Assembly: GCA_023389105.1 (NCBI GenBank)
Contig: JAEWEY010000004.1
Span: 372,001-436,000 of the forward strand
From: Pseudomonadota bacterium
Lineage (GTDB): Bacteria; Pseudomonadota; Alphaproteobacteria; Sphingomonadales; Sphingomonadaceae
Direction: 5' to 3'
Length of the DNA stretch: 64,000 nt
The number at the start of each line of letters is the position of its first letter. The first letter of the stretch is position 1. The notes beneath the pieces were generated by a model. That model ran no database searches. It was not told the origin of the DNA and saw only the letters and a program-made list of their open reading frames with translations. Position numbers and translations under genes: made by a program. Of this stretch, positions 54,042 through 62,076 are shown in pieces.

Positions 54042-55169
54042 CTAGCCAATCAAGCGCTGTAACCGATCCCACAGGCCCAGCGAGCTCAAATCATTGAGCG
54101 TTGTGAACACCATCAGCGCGAAGAGAACCGCGAGTCCGCCACGGAACGACCATTCCAAGGCTTCCGCGCTGAGCGGACGCCGCCGGACGGCCTCGACGCC
54201 GTAGAACAAGAGGTGCCCTCCATCGAGCATCGGGACTGGCAACAGGTTGATGAATCCGAGATTAATTGAGAGGAATGCGAGCAGCGACACGAAGGCCAGC
54301 GGGCCCAATGACGCGCCCTCTCCCGCGACCTTGGCGATGGAAATCGGACCGCCGATCGCTTTCGGAGAAATCTGTCCGCTCAAGATGCGGCCAAGGCCAT
54401 CAACCGTCGAGACGACCAGGCGCCAAGTGTAATCGACCGCGGCTGCCAACGCTGCGAGTGGCGACAGCGGCGCCAACGCGGTCGACGTTGGGGCGATGCC
54501 CAGCAGGCCCTTCTTCTGCGGTTTCCCGAACTGATCGGTAAAGGTGTCCGCCTTTAGTTGGACGTCGACGTGCCGGGTTTCCGCGTCCCGCTCGTATGTG
54601 ACATCGACCTGCTCGCCGGCGCGAAGGGAAACGACGGTCCGCAGATCATTGAAAGTCGGCGTTTCACGCCCGCCAACCGACAAGATCTTGTCTCCGGGCT
54701 GGAGGCCGGCACGCGCCGCCGGCGTACCTGGCTCCACCGCGCCGACGACGTTCGTCTGCGGCGCACCAAGCAGCATGAAGAAGGCGGCGAAGATCAAAAT
54801 CGCGAGCAGGAAGTTTGCCGCGGGACCAGCCAGCACGACCAGGAACCTTTGCCAGACTGGCCTAGCCTGGAACACGCGGTCGCGAAGCTCCTCAGGAATG
54901 GCCTCGAGATCCGCTGGATTGCTTGCGGGACTCATATCGCCCACGAACTTTACGTAGCCGCCCAAAGGCAGCCATCCGACCTTCCAGCGGGTTCCCTGCC
55001 GATCGGTCCAGCCGATCACCTCGCGGCCAAAACCGATCGAGAACGTCTCGGCGGGAATGCGGAACAGACGCGCAACCGAATAGTGCCCAAGCTCATGGAA
55101 AAACACGAGCGGGCCCAGCATCGCCACAAATGCGACGAGTATCAGCCAGAGCGGTGGGGAGGAAAACAT
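54042..55169 (-). CDS. rseP: RIP site-2 metalloprotease RseP
   Basis: A 375-residue intramembrane zinc protease. HELGH at 25-29 lies in the first helix, GFGREVIGW follows, one PDZ domain is in the middle (GLQPGDKILSVGGRETPTFNDL, key part QPGDKILSVGG), and INLGFINLLPVPMLDGGHL holds the NxxPxPxLDG motif. It cleaves anti-sigma factors or signal-peptide remnants. Confidence 0.94.
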   Translation of the reverse strand: MFSSPPLWLILVAFVAMLGPLVFFHELGHYSVARLFRIPAETFSIGFGREVIGWTDRQGTRWKVGWLPLGGYVKFVGDMSPASNPADLEAIPEELRDRVFQARPVWQRFLVVLAGPAANFLLAILIFAAFFMLLGAPQTNVVGAVEPGTPAARAGLQPGDKILSVGGRETPTFNDLRTVVSLRAGEQVDVTYERDAETRHVDVQLKADTFTDQFGKPQKKGLLGIAPTSTALAPLSPLAALAAAVDYTWRLVVSTVDGLGRILSGQISPKAIGGPISIAKVAGEGASLGPLAFVSLLAFLSINLGFINLLPVPMLDGGHLLFYGVEAVRRRPLSAEALEWSFRGGLAVLFALMVFTTLNDLSSLGLWDRLQRLIG

Positions 55170-55170
55170 C

Positions 55171-56328
55171 TTAAGCGCAGCTCGCCTTCATCATGGCGCG
55201 GGTTCGCGCTCTGGTCACCCTGTCGACCTCCAGCACATCGCTGATTGAGCGCGGCGTGTCGAATTCCGCCTCATCAAGCGCTTGGCGCACGCAGTCAGCA
55301 ATTTCGACGAAACGTATGTTGCCGGCCAGGAACTGTTCGACGGCAATCTCATTCGCGGCGTTAAGCACGATCGCCGCCGCACCGCCCGCTTCCAGCGCCT
55401 GGCGAGCCAATGCCAGAGCCGGAAACCTTTCGAGATCGGGCTCTTCAAAATCGAGCCTGCCGATCGATGCAAGGTCCAGTTTCGCAGCTGGCGTCACCAT
55501 GCGCTGCGGCCAGGCAAGGGCGGAAGCGATGGGAATGCGCATATCGGCGCTGCCCAGTTGCGCGAGAACCGAGCCATCGATGTATTCCACCATCGAGTGG
55601 ATGACGGATTGCGGATGCACCACGATATCCAGCCGATCAGACGGCAGGCCAAAAAGGTATGAGGCCTCGATGAGCTCAAGACCCTTGTTCATCAGTGTCG
55701 CGGAATCGACGGAGATCTTGGCGCCCATCGACCAATTGGGATGAGCGATAGCCTCAGCCGGCGTCGCATTATCGATCGTCTTCGCTGACGCAGTGCGGAA
55801 CGGCCCGCCACTGGCCGTAAGGATTATTCTTGACACGTCTTCTTCGCGGTTACCCGCAAGACATTGGAAGATTGCATTATGCTCGCTGTCGACTGGCAGA
55901 AGCGTGGCGCCGCTCGCAATAGCGGCATTCGTCATCAATGCGCCTGCAGTGACCAACGCCTCCTTATTCGCGAGGGCCACGGTCGCACCGGCTTCCACCG
56001 CCGCCATTGTCGGCCGAAGGCCGGCACATCCGACGATGGCAGCCATGACGAACTCCGCGCACGAGGCCGCTTCGACCAACGCCTGCTCACCGGCCGCCGC
56101 GCGGCAACCCGTCCCCGCAAGCAGCGACTTAAGTTCGTCAAGCCTGGTTTCGTCCGCGATTACTGCGAGGCGGGCCCCCGTGCGCCGGGCAATGTCGGCC
56201 AAAGACGCAGCGTTGCTGCCCGCGGTGACAGCTTCAACGGTGAAGCGATCGGGTTCGCGCTCAACCAGGTCCAGAGTGGACTCGCCGATCGAACCCGTTG
56301 CGCCGAGGATTGAGATTCTGCGCTTCAC
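55171..56328 (-). CDS. dxr: 1-deoxy-D-xylulose-5-phosphate reductoisomerase
   Basis: 385 residues making MEP from DXP with NADPH. ILGATGSIGESTLD is the NADPH-binding loop, ALANKEALVTAG and PVDSEHNAIFQ contain metal/substrate residues, and SMGAKISVDSATLMNKGLE is the flexible active-site region. GTG overlapping the cdsA stop (GTGA) is chosen. GTG four codons upstream is possible. Confidence 0.95.
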   Translation of the reverse strand: MKRRISILGATGSIGESTLDLVEREPDRFTVEAVTAGSNAASLADIARRTGARLAVIADETRLDELKSLLAGTGCRAAAGEQALVEAASCAEFVMAAIVGCAGLRPTMAAVEAGATVALANKEALVTAGALMTNAAIASGATLLPVDSEHNAIFQCLAGNREEDVSRIILTASGGPFRTASAKTIDNATPAEAIAHPNWSMGAKISVDSATLMNKGLELIEASYLFGLPSDRLDIVVHPQSVIHSMVEYIDGSVLAQLGSADMRIPIASALAWPQRMVTPAAKLDLASIGRLDFEEPDLERFPALALARQALEAGGAAAIVLNAANEIAVEQFLAGNIRFVEIADCVRQALDEAEFDTPRSISDVLEVDRVTRARTRAMMKASCA

Positions 56329-56957
56329 GTCAGTCCGCACATCTGCGCCGCAGCGGTCAGGATCGCGACCGGGACCAACCCGTCAAGGCGATCGAGAGCG
56401 CCACCGTGGCCAGGCAGGAGCGCTCCGGAGTCCTTGACGCCCGCCCGCCGCTTCATGCCGCTTTCAAACAAGTCGCCCGCCTGCGCGAAGATGGCGAACA
56501 CGGGCGCCAGCAACAGCAGAGGTTTCCCAAGGTCCATCGCGATTGCCCATGCGCCACCTAGTAAAGCGGCAGCAACAACGCCTCCAGCAAGCCCTTCGAC
56601 CGTCTTGTTGGGGCTGAGCGTCGGAGCAAGCTTACGGCGTCCGAAGCGGCGGCCGGAGAAGTAGGCTCCGATGTCGGTCGACCAGGTTACGACGAAGGCC
56701 CAGATCAGCAGCGCGAGACCGTGAACATCCCGTTCGCGGATCCACAGCAGCGCCAACGCGGGCAACAGCGCGTAGACGAAGCCGCCAAGATACCACCCGG
56801 CGCCCCAGCCCTTTGTCAGCCGGGTCCACTCGTAGAACATCAACGTCGCGATTGCGGCGACCAAGACGGCGAGGACGTAACCGCCCTTCACCGCCGCGAT
56901 CAGCGCAATCGCAACGAGGATAAGCCCGGTGAGGGCGCGAACCGAAAGCTCGTTCAT
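56325..56957 (-). CDS. cdsA: Phosphatidate cytidylyltransferase
   Basis: A 210-residue integral membrane enzyme making CDP-diacylglycerol. The signature near the C-terminus appears as SPNKTVEGLAGG followed by KDSGALLPGHGGALDRLDGL, with the metal-binding aspartates. It is shorter than E. coli CdsA because it has fewer N-terminal helices, as in other alphaproteobacteria. ATGA overlap with uppS. Confidence 0.94.
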   Translation of the reverse strand: MNELSVRALTGLILVAIALIAAVKGGYVLAVLVAAIATLMFYEWTRLTKGWGAGWYLGGFVYALLPALALLWIRERDVHGLALLIWAFVVTWSTDIGAYFSGRRFGRRKLAPTLSPNKTVEGLAGGVVAAALLGGAWAIAMDLGKPLLLLAPVFAIFAQAGDLFESGMKRRAGVKDSGALLPGHGGALDRLDGLVPVAILTAAAQMCGLT

Positions 56958-57721
56958 CGGCCGCCAAACCGGCGTTGGCGGCGCGCATAGACTTCAAGCG
57001 CACTGGTGAAAGCCGCCTCATCGAAGTCAGGCCAAAGCGTGTCGAGGAAGAGAAGCTCGGCGTAGGCAGCTTGCCAAAGGAGGAAGTTAGACAGCCGCAC
57101 CTCCCCCGACGTGCGGATCAGGAGATCGAGCTCGGGCAAATCCGCGGTCTGCAACTCGGCACCGATGGCCTGCTCGGTGATCGCGGGTAATTCGATTTCG
57201 CCCCGGATAGCCTTCGCCGCCAATCGGCGCGAAGCTGCGGCAATCTCCGCCCGCGATCCGTAATTCAGCGCCACGACCAGCGTGATCCGGCTGTTATCAG
57301 CGCAGCGCTCGACGGCGCGCTCTAAACGCTCGACGAGCTCGCCGCCGAACGCCGAATAGTCGCCGATGAGCTTGAGCCTGACTTTCTCTTTTTCCAGAGT
57401 CTTGAGCTCACGCTCCAGATAGTAGCGCATCAGCGCGGTGAGGTCGGAGATTTCCTCGCTGCTGCGCCGCCAGTTTTCCGATGAGAACGCATAAAGCGTC
57501 AGCACCTCGACGCCATTGTCGGCCGCTGCCTGGAGCGCCCGGCGCACGGACTCCGCGCCCGCCTTGTGGCCGGCAGCCCGCGGAAGTCCGCGCTGCTGCG
57601 CCCAGCGGCCGTTGCCGTCCATGATGATCGCGACATGGCGCGGCGTGGAGCGCGGACCGCCCCCTGCCAAGCCGGTCGCGTTGTCCGCCGCGCCCGCCTT
57701 CGGGGCCGGTGCAGCGGTCAC
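56954..57721 (-). CDS. uppS: Isoprenyl (undecaprenyl) diphosphate synthase
   Basis: 255 residues of cis-prenyltransferase. VAIIMDGNGRWAQQRGLPR contains the catalytic aspartate, TLYAFSSENWRR and ALNYGSRAEI are conserved, and DLLIRTSGEVRLSNFLLWQ is the C-terminal signature. A Pro/Ala/Gly leader of about 28 residues is unusual but unstructured. GTG start overlaps the frr stop. Confidence 0.95.
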   Translation of the reverse strand: MTAAPAPKAGAADNATGLAGGGPRSTPRHVAIIMDGNGRWAQQRGLPRAAGHKAGAESVRRALQAAADNGVEVLTLYAFSSENWRRSSEEISDLTALMRYYLERELKTLEKEKVRLKLIGDYSAFGGELVERLERAVERCADNSRITLVVALNYGSRAEIAAASRRLAAKAIRGEIELPAITEQAIGAELQTADLPELDLLIRTSGEVRLSNFLLWQAAYAELLFLDTLWPDFDEAAFTSALEVYARRQRRFGGR

Positions 57722-58272
57722 TTGCCGAGGATTTCCTTTTCCTTGGCGGCCGCGGCGTCGTCGACTTCCTTGATGGTGTCGTCGGTCAGCTTCTGTACCT
57801 CGGTCTCAAGGCGCTTGCGCTCGTCCTCGCTGATTTCGTGCTTCTTCTCGTCCGCCTTGAGCCCGTCCATGCCATCGCGGCGGACGTTGCGGACCGCGAC
57901 GCGGGCCTTTTCGGCATATTGGCCAACGAGCTTTGCGAGTTCCTTGCGGCGTTCCTCGGTCAGTTCGGGGATCGGCAGGCGGATCATCTGGCCGTCGGTG
58001 ATCGGGTTGAGACCGAGCCCTGCCGCGCGGATCGCCTTTTCGACAGGCTGCACGTTCGAACGGTCCCACACCTGCACCGCCAGCATGCGCGCTTCCGGCG
58101 TCGACACCGTCGCGACCTGGTTGAGCGGCATGTTCGCGCCATAGACCTCGACCTGGATGGGATCGAGCAAGGCGGTTGAGGCGCGCCCGGTCCGGAGACC
58201 GACGAGATCGTGCTTCAGCGCTTCGACCGCTCCATGCATGCGGCGCTTAAGGTCGGCGGTGTCGGTGGCCAT
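57718..58272 (-). CDS. frr: Ribosome-recycling factor
   Basis: 184 residues with the three-helix bundle: LKHDLVGLRTGRAS near the start and RLPIPELTEERRKELAKL later are diagnostic, as is RVAVRNVRRD. With EF-G it splits post-termination ribosomes. GGAGAA lies upstream of the ATG. Three bases separate it from pyrH. Confidence 0.96.
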   Translation of the reverse strand: MATDTADLKRRMHGAVEALKHDLVGLRTGRASTALLDPIQVEVYGANMPLNQVATVSTPEARMLAVQVWDRSNVQPVEKAIRAAGLGLNPITDGQMIRLPIPELTEERRKELAKLVGQYAEKARVAVRNVRRDGMDGLKADEKKHEISEDERKRLETEVQKLTDDTIKEVDDAAAAKEKEILGK

Positions 58273-58275
58273 GTC

Positions 58276-58998
58276 TTATTCTCCGTTCTCGACGACCGTC
58301 GCAATCCCCCGTCCGGCGAGCACCTCGGCAAGGTTGCCGGACTGCCGGATGTTGAACACGACGATCGGTATGTTGTTATCGCGGCACAGCGCGACCGCGG
58401 CGGCGTCCATGACCTTGAGGTCGTCCGCCAGCACACGATCAAAGCTAATGGTGTCGTAGCGCTTCGCGCCACTCTTCTTCTTTGGATCGGCGTCATAGAC
58501 GCCGTCCACGCTGGTGCCCTTGAACAGCGCATCGCACTTCATCTCGGCAGCACGCAACGCAGCGCCGGTGTCGGTGGTGAAGTATGGGCTACCAACCCCG
58601 GCAGCGAAGATGACGACGCGGCCCTTGGCGATGTGGCGCTCGGCGCGTCTGCGAATGACCGGTTCGCAGACCTGGTCCATCTTAATCGCCGATTGAACGC
58701 GGGTTTCGACGCCGATCTGCTCCAGCGCATTTTGCATCGCGAGCGCGTTCATGACGGTTGCCAGCATGCCCATGTAATCGGCCTGCGCGCGGTCCATGCC
58801 CTTGGCGGCGCCGGCCATGCCGCGGAAGATGTTGCCGCCGCCGATCACCAGGCAGAGTTCGTGGCTCCGCTCCTTGGCCGCCTTGACCTCCTCGGCCATG
58901 CTGGCGACCGTCGCCGGGTCGATCCCGAACTGCCCCTGCCCCATGAGCGCTTCGCCCGACAGCTTCAGCAAGATGCGGTTGAAACGCGGGAGGGTCAT
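58276..58998 (-). CDS. pyrH: UMP kinase
   Basis: A 240-residue amino-acid-kinase-fold enzyme. RILLKLSGEALMG binds ATP phosphates, VIGGGNIFRGM and KMDQVCEPVIRR line the active site, and GVGSPYFTTDTGAALRA is the conserved UMP-binding region. It makes UDP for nucleotide synthesis and is inhibited by UTP in relatives. Confidence 0.96.
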   Translation of the reverse strand: MTLPRFNRILLKLSGEALMGQGQFGIDPATVASMAEEVKAAKERSHELCLVIGGGNIFRGMAGAAKGMDRAQADYMGMLATVMNALAMQNALEQIGVETRVQSAIKMDQVCEPVIRRRAERHIAKGRVVIFAAGVGSPYFTTDTGAALRAAEMKCDALFKGTSVDGVYDADPKKKSGAKRYDTISFDRVLADDLKVMDAAAVALCRDNNIPIVVFNIRQSGNLAEVLAGRGIATVVENGE

Positions 58999-59026
58999 GC
59001 GGTGAATGTGTCCCAGTTACGACTAA

Positions 59027-59055
59027 GGCGGCCCAGCCTTTATGGCCGAGCCGCC
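59027..59055 (-). terminator. Strong hairpin between tsf and pyrH
   Basis: GGCGGCTCGGCC pairs with GGCTGGGCCGCC over 12 positions (two wobbles) around ATAAA. Only TTA follows, so it may be an attenuator or an RNA-processing site that lets rpsB-tsf be expressed more than the downstream genes. A smaller CTGCC-GCAA-GGCAG stem lies just before it. Confidence 0.5.
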
Positions 59056-59088
59056 GTGTTGCCAACTGCCTTGCGGCAGCGTCGTCGG

Positions 59089-60033
59089 TTAGGCGACCGG
59101 CTCGGCCTTGCTGGTGCCGGCGGCTGCCGCGACTTCGGCCGCAAAGTCTTCCTGCTTCTTCTCGATGCCTTCACCGAGCTGGAAGCGAATGAAGCCCGCG
59201 AGCGTGATCGGCGAGCCCGCGTCCTTCGCAGCAGCGGCGACGACGTCCGAAACCGGCGTCTTGCCGTCCATCACGAACAGCTGCGAGGTGAGCGCGCTTT
59301 CCTTGCGGAACTTGGCGAGACCGCCTTCGACCATCTTTTCGACGATGTTCTGCGGCTTGCCGCTTTCCTTCGCCTTTTCCATGGCGATCGAACGCTCACG
59401 CTCGATCAGGTCGGCGTCGAGATCCTCGGCGTTGAGCGCGAGCGGATGCGCCGCCGCGACGTGCATCGCGATCTGCTTGCCCAGCGCGGTCAGCGTGTCC
59501 GAGGCAGCAGCGCTCTCGAGCGCGACCAGCACGCCGATCTTGCCGAGACCCGGAACTACCTGGTTGTGAACGTACGGCACGATGGCGCCCTCGCTTACTT
59601 CCAGCACCGCAGCACGGCGCAGCGACTGGTTCTCGCCGATGGTGGCGATATTCTCGGTCAGCTTTTCCTGAACGGTGCCACCGCCCGGATAGGCCGCCGC
59701 GGCAAGCGCCTCGACGTCATTGCCGGTCTGCAGCGCAAGCTTGGCGACGTTGCGGACGAATTCCTGGAAGGTTTCGTTCTTCGCGACGAAGTCCGTCTCC
59801 GAGTTCACTTCGACGACGGCGCCGCGATTGCCCTCGACGGTCACGCCGACGAGGCCTTCCGACGCCGTGCGGCCCGCCTTCTTGGCAGCGGCCGACAGGC
59901 CCTTTGCGCGCAGCCAATCGATGGCGGCTTCCATGTCGCCGTTGTTCTCAGCAAGCGCCTTCTTGCAGTCCATCATGCCGGCGCTGGTGCGCTCACGCAG
60001 TTCTTTCACGGTTGCGGCTGTGATCTCCGCCAT
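59089..60033 (-). CDS. tsf: Elongation factor Ts
   Basis: 314 residues. TVKELRERTSAGMMDCKKAL is the EF-Tu-binding N-terminal domain, SETDFVAKNE the TDFV core motif, and the C-terminal extension is acidic and Ala-rich. Nucleotide exchange factor for EF-Tu. The second of two close ATGs has the better AAAGGA spacing. Confidence 0.97.
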   Translation of the reverse strand: MAEITAATVKELRERTSAGMMDCKKALAENNGDMEAAIDWLRAKGLSAAAKKAGRTASEGLVGVTVEGNRGAVVEVNSETDFVAKNETFQEFVRNVAKLALQTGNDVEALAAAAYPGGGTVQEKLTENIATIGENQSLRRAAVLEVSEGAIVPYVHNQVVPGLGKIGVLVALESAAASDTLTALGKQIAMHVAAAHPLALNAEDLDADLIERERSIAMEKAKESGKPQNIVEKMVEGGLAKFRKESALTSQLFVMDGKTPVSDVVAAAAKDAGSPITLAGFIRFQLGEGIEKKQEDFAAEVAAAAGTSKAEPVA

Positions 60034-60051
60034 GTCCATTGTCCTTTCGTT

Positions 60052-60069
60052 CCCCGGCGAAGACCGGGG
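60052..60069. repeat. Short palindromic repeat in the rpsB-tsf gap
   Basis: CCCCGG-CGAAGA-CCGGGG, six-base arms. I recall very similar CCCCGGCGAAG elements scattered between genes in sphingomonads. A second palindrome, GGCGCC at 60091-60096 and 60108-60113, lies next to it. Together they may tune rpsB versus tsf expression. Confidence 0.45.
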
Positions 60070-60120
60070 TCCAGTCAGATAGATAGGAATGGCGCCCCGT
60101 TTTCCGAGGCGCCCTGAGCC

Positions 60121-60876
60121 TTAGGCTTCGAGCGCGGCCTCGACCGGCGGCTCGGCCATGGCGCCGATGTCCTGCCCACGCGACGACGCATTGCCCTGAC
60201 GGCCCTGGCCGACGGCCTGCGCCACCGAGTCCGTGTACAGGCGGATCGCGCGGCTGGCGTCGTCATTGCCCGGGACCGGGAACGCGATGCCGCTCGGGTC
60301 GCTGTTCGAATCGAGGATCGCGACTACCGGGATACCCAGCGTGTTGGCTTCCTTGATCGCCAGCTCTTCCTTGTTGGTGTCGACCACGAACATGATGTCC
60401 GGCAGGCCGCCCATGTCGCGGATGCCGCCAAGGCTCTTCTCCAGCTTGTCGCGCTCGCGCGTCAGCTGGAGGACTTCCTTCTTGGTGAGGCCGGCGGTGT
60501 CGCCCGACAGCTGCTCTTCAAGCGTCTTGAGGCGCTTGATCGAGTTCGAAATCGTCTTCCAGTTGGTGAGCATGCCGCCCAGCCAGCGGTGGTTGACGAA
60601 ATGCTGGCCAGAGGCCTGCGCCGCTTCCGCGATCGCGTCCTGCGCCTGGCGCTTGGTACCGACGAACAGCACCTTGCCGCCGCGAGCGACAGTCTGCTGC
60701 ACGAAATCGAGCGCGCGTGAGAACAACGGAACCGTTTGCGACAGGTCGATGATATGCACCCCATTACGATCGCCGAAGATGTACGGCTTCATCTTGGGGT
60801 TCCAACGATGGGTCTGGTGGCCGAAATGCGCTCCGGCCTCGAGCAATTGCTGCATGGTGACGACCGTGGCCGCCAT
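60121..60876 (-). CDS. rpsB: 30S ribosomal protein S2
   Basis: 251 residues beginning with the typical MQQLLEAGAHFGHQTHRWNP. KMKPYIFGDRNGVHIIDL, FVGTKRQAQDAI, NHRWLGGMLTNW and PVVAILDSNSDP are all conserved. Ribosome site GGAAGGAGAAAG. First gene of the leftward cluster. Confidence 0.97.
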   Translation of the reverse strand: MAATVVTMQQLLEAGAHFGHQTHRWNPKMKPYIFGDRNGVHIIDLSQTVPLFSRALDFVQQTVARGGKVLFVGTKRQAQDAIAEAAQASGQHFVNHRWLGGMLTNWKTISNSIKRLKTLEEQLSGDTAGLTKKEVLQLTRERDKLEKSLGGIRDMGGLPDIMFVVDTNKEELAIKEANTLGIPVVAILDSNSDPSGIAFPVPGNDDASRAIRLYTDSVAQAVGQGRQGNASSRGQDIGAMAEPPVEAALEA

Positions 60877-60903
60877 AGTCTTTCTCCTTCCGGTTTTGCC
60901 TCA

Positions 60904-60953
60904 GCGGAGCCGAATGACCAACCTTACGGCCGGCACCGGTATGTAAGCTCCGC
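60904..60953 (-). promoter_or_regulatory. Structured leader of rpsB
   Basis: On the minus-strand transcript GCGGAGCTTAC can pair with GTAAG and GCTCCGC across a bulge, forming a long stem 27 bases before the rpsB start. Leaders of rpsB in other bacteria mediate S2 autoregulation. That role here is inference. Confidence 0.4.
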
Positions 60954-61013
60954 CTGTGGAATGCGCGGCCCTCTAGCCGAACGCCCTTCTGCTTTCAAGT
61001 CTGGAACAGCCGC

Positions 61014-61042
61014 TTGACACATGAGAACATATGGGGAACATT
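61014..61042 (+). promoter_or_regulatory. Promoter with LexA-like (SOS) box
   Basis: A perfect -35 TTGACA (61014-61019) is followed 17 bases later by AACATT. GAAC-N7-GAAC (61025-61039), the complement of the alphaproteobacterial LexA site GTTC-N7-GTTC, overlaps the spacer and -10. An eight-base match can occur by chance, so this is a candidate. Confidence 0.5.
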
Positions 61043-61127
61043 TGGTCGTCTCACCAGAGCGCTGCCGCTCTACTGGAACAAATCGGGTCCAGCATGGTTA
61101 GGCGCTCCCAAGAAGGGACATGATGCA

Positions 61128-61346
61128 ATGACTGCAGCTTTGGGCACCCTCGTTTTCCTGGTTTTGGTTTGGCTTTTGGTCGTCGTAGGTGCGGCGGTGC
61201 TCGAAGAGAGCGGCGGGAAGATCATCGCCGCCCTCAAGGGCAAGCCGGCCGTCAGTCCTGTTCAGGCGATGCCGGTTCGCATGCGCACCCGGCCCCGGCT
61301 GCAGCAGCCTATGCGGGCAACCGCGGAGTGGCGCGCCGCCGCTTGA
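61128..61346 (+). CDS. Small single-pass membrane protein, candidate SOS-regulated
   Basis: 72 residues. One N-terminal helix (LGTLVFLVLVWLLVVVGAAVL, key part TLVFLVLVWLLVVVGAA) and a basic, Arg/Pro-rich cytoplasmic tail. GAAGGGAC lies about nine bases before the ATG. It sits behind the LexA-like promoter. Its size and topology recall small DNA-damage-induced division inhibitors such as Caulobacter SidA and DidA, but there is no sequence match that I can claim. The 3' end overlaps pssA by 38 bases. Confidence 0.65.
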   Translation: MTAALGTLVFLVLVWLLVVVGAAVLEESGGKIIAALKGKPAVSPVQAMPVRMRTRPRLQQPMRATAEWRAAA

Positions 61347-62076
61347 CCCTGGCGTAGCTTGCCAAGGCTGACGGAATCATCAGCAGGTAAACACAAGACA
61401 GCGCCAGCAGTGTGATCCATGGGGCGGTGAGCAGGGCTGCGCCGAATAGGGCGACACCCGCGAGCGCAAACAGCCGCCATTCACGCCTGATCCGGATGCT
61501 CGTCCAGCTGTAGGTCGGAAGGCTGGAAATCATCAGTGCAGCGATGAAGATCGTCCAAGCCATGACCAAGCGCCAATCCTGGAAGATCGGCCGTCCCGTG
61601 ATCAACCACAGATAGATCGGCACGAAAGCGAGACCCGCACCGGCAGGCGCCGGCACGCCGGTGTTGAACCCCGCCGATTTATGCGGTTGCTCGGCGGCAT
61701 CCATCCGGGCGTTGAAGCGTGCGAGGCGCAATGCGCAGCAGACCGCCAGGGCGAGCGCTGCGGTCCAACCGAAGCGCGGAGCAGCCTGCAGCGACCACAG
61801 GAAAATGATCAGCGCCGGCGCGGTGCCGAATGCGATATTATCCGAAAGCGAATCCAGCTCGGCACCGAACTTGCTCTGCGCGCGGAGAAGGCGCGCAATG
61901 CGGCCGTCCATGCCGTCGAGAATCCCGGCGATGATGATGGCGGCAAGCGCCTTTTCCCACTCCGCACCGATGGCAAACCGAACGCCCGTCAAGCCCATGC
62001 ACAGCGCCATTGCGGTGATGGCGTTGGGGATCATCGCTCGAAAAGGAATGCGCCGAGGGTCGGCGTCGTCCTTCAC
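61309..62076 (-). CDS. pssA: CDP-diacylglycerol-serine O-phosphatidyltransferase
   Basis: 255 residues, integral membrane CDP-alcohol phosphatidyltransferase. DGRIARLLRAQSKFGAELD with SLSD fits the DG-x2-AR-x8-G-x3-D-x3-D motif. NAITAMALCMGLTG and later helices complete it. It makes phosphatidylserine. The GTG start overlaps the psd stop as GTGA. Confidence 0.95.
   Translation of the reverse strand: MKDDADPRRIPFRAMIPNAITAMALCMGLTGVRFAIGAEWEKALAAIIIAGILDGMDGRIARLLRAQSKFGAELDSLSDNIAFGTAPALIIFLWSLQAAPRFGWTAALALAVCCALRLARFNARMDAAEQPHKSAGFNTGVPAPAGAGLAFVPIYLWLITGRPIFQDWRLVMAWTIFIAALMISSLPTYSWTSIRIRREWRLFALAGVALFGAALLTAPWITLLALSCVYLLMIPSALASYARVKRRRATPRLPA

Noticed and set aside
58210..60117. A very long open frame on the plus strand opposite tsf, pyrH and frr.
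   Set aside because: High-GC codon bias leaves the complementary frame open. The translation is low-complexity and has no domain, while the minus-strand genes are unmistakable. The same applies to long antisense frames opposite dnaX (9292-10695), the TonB receptor (39915-41462), bamA and icd.
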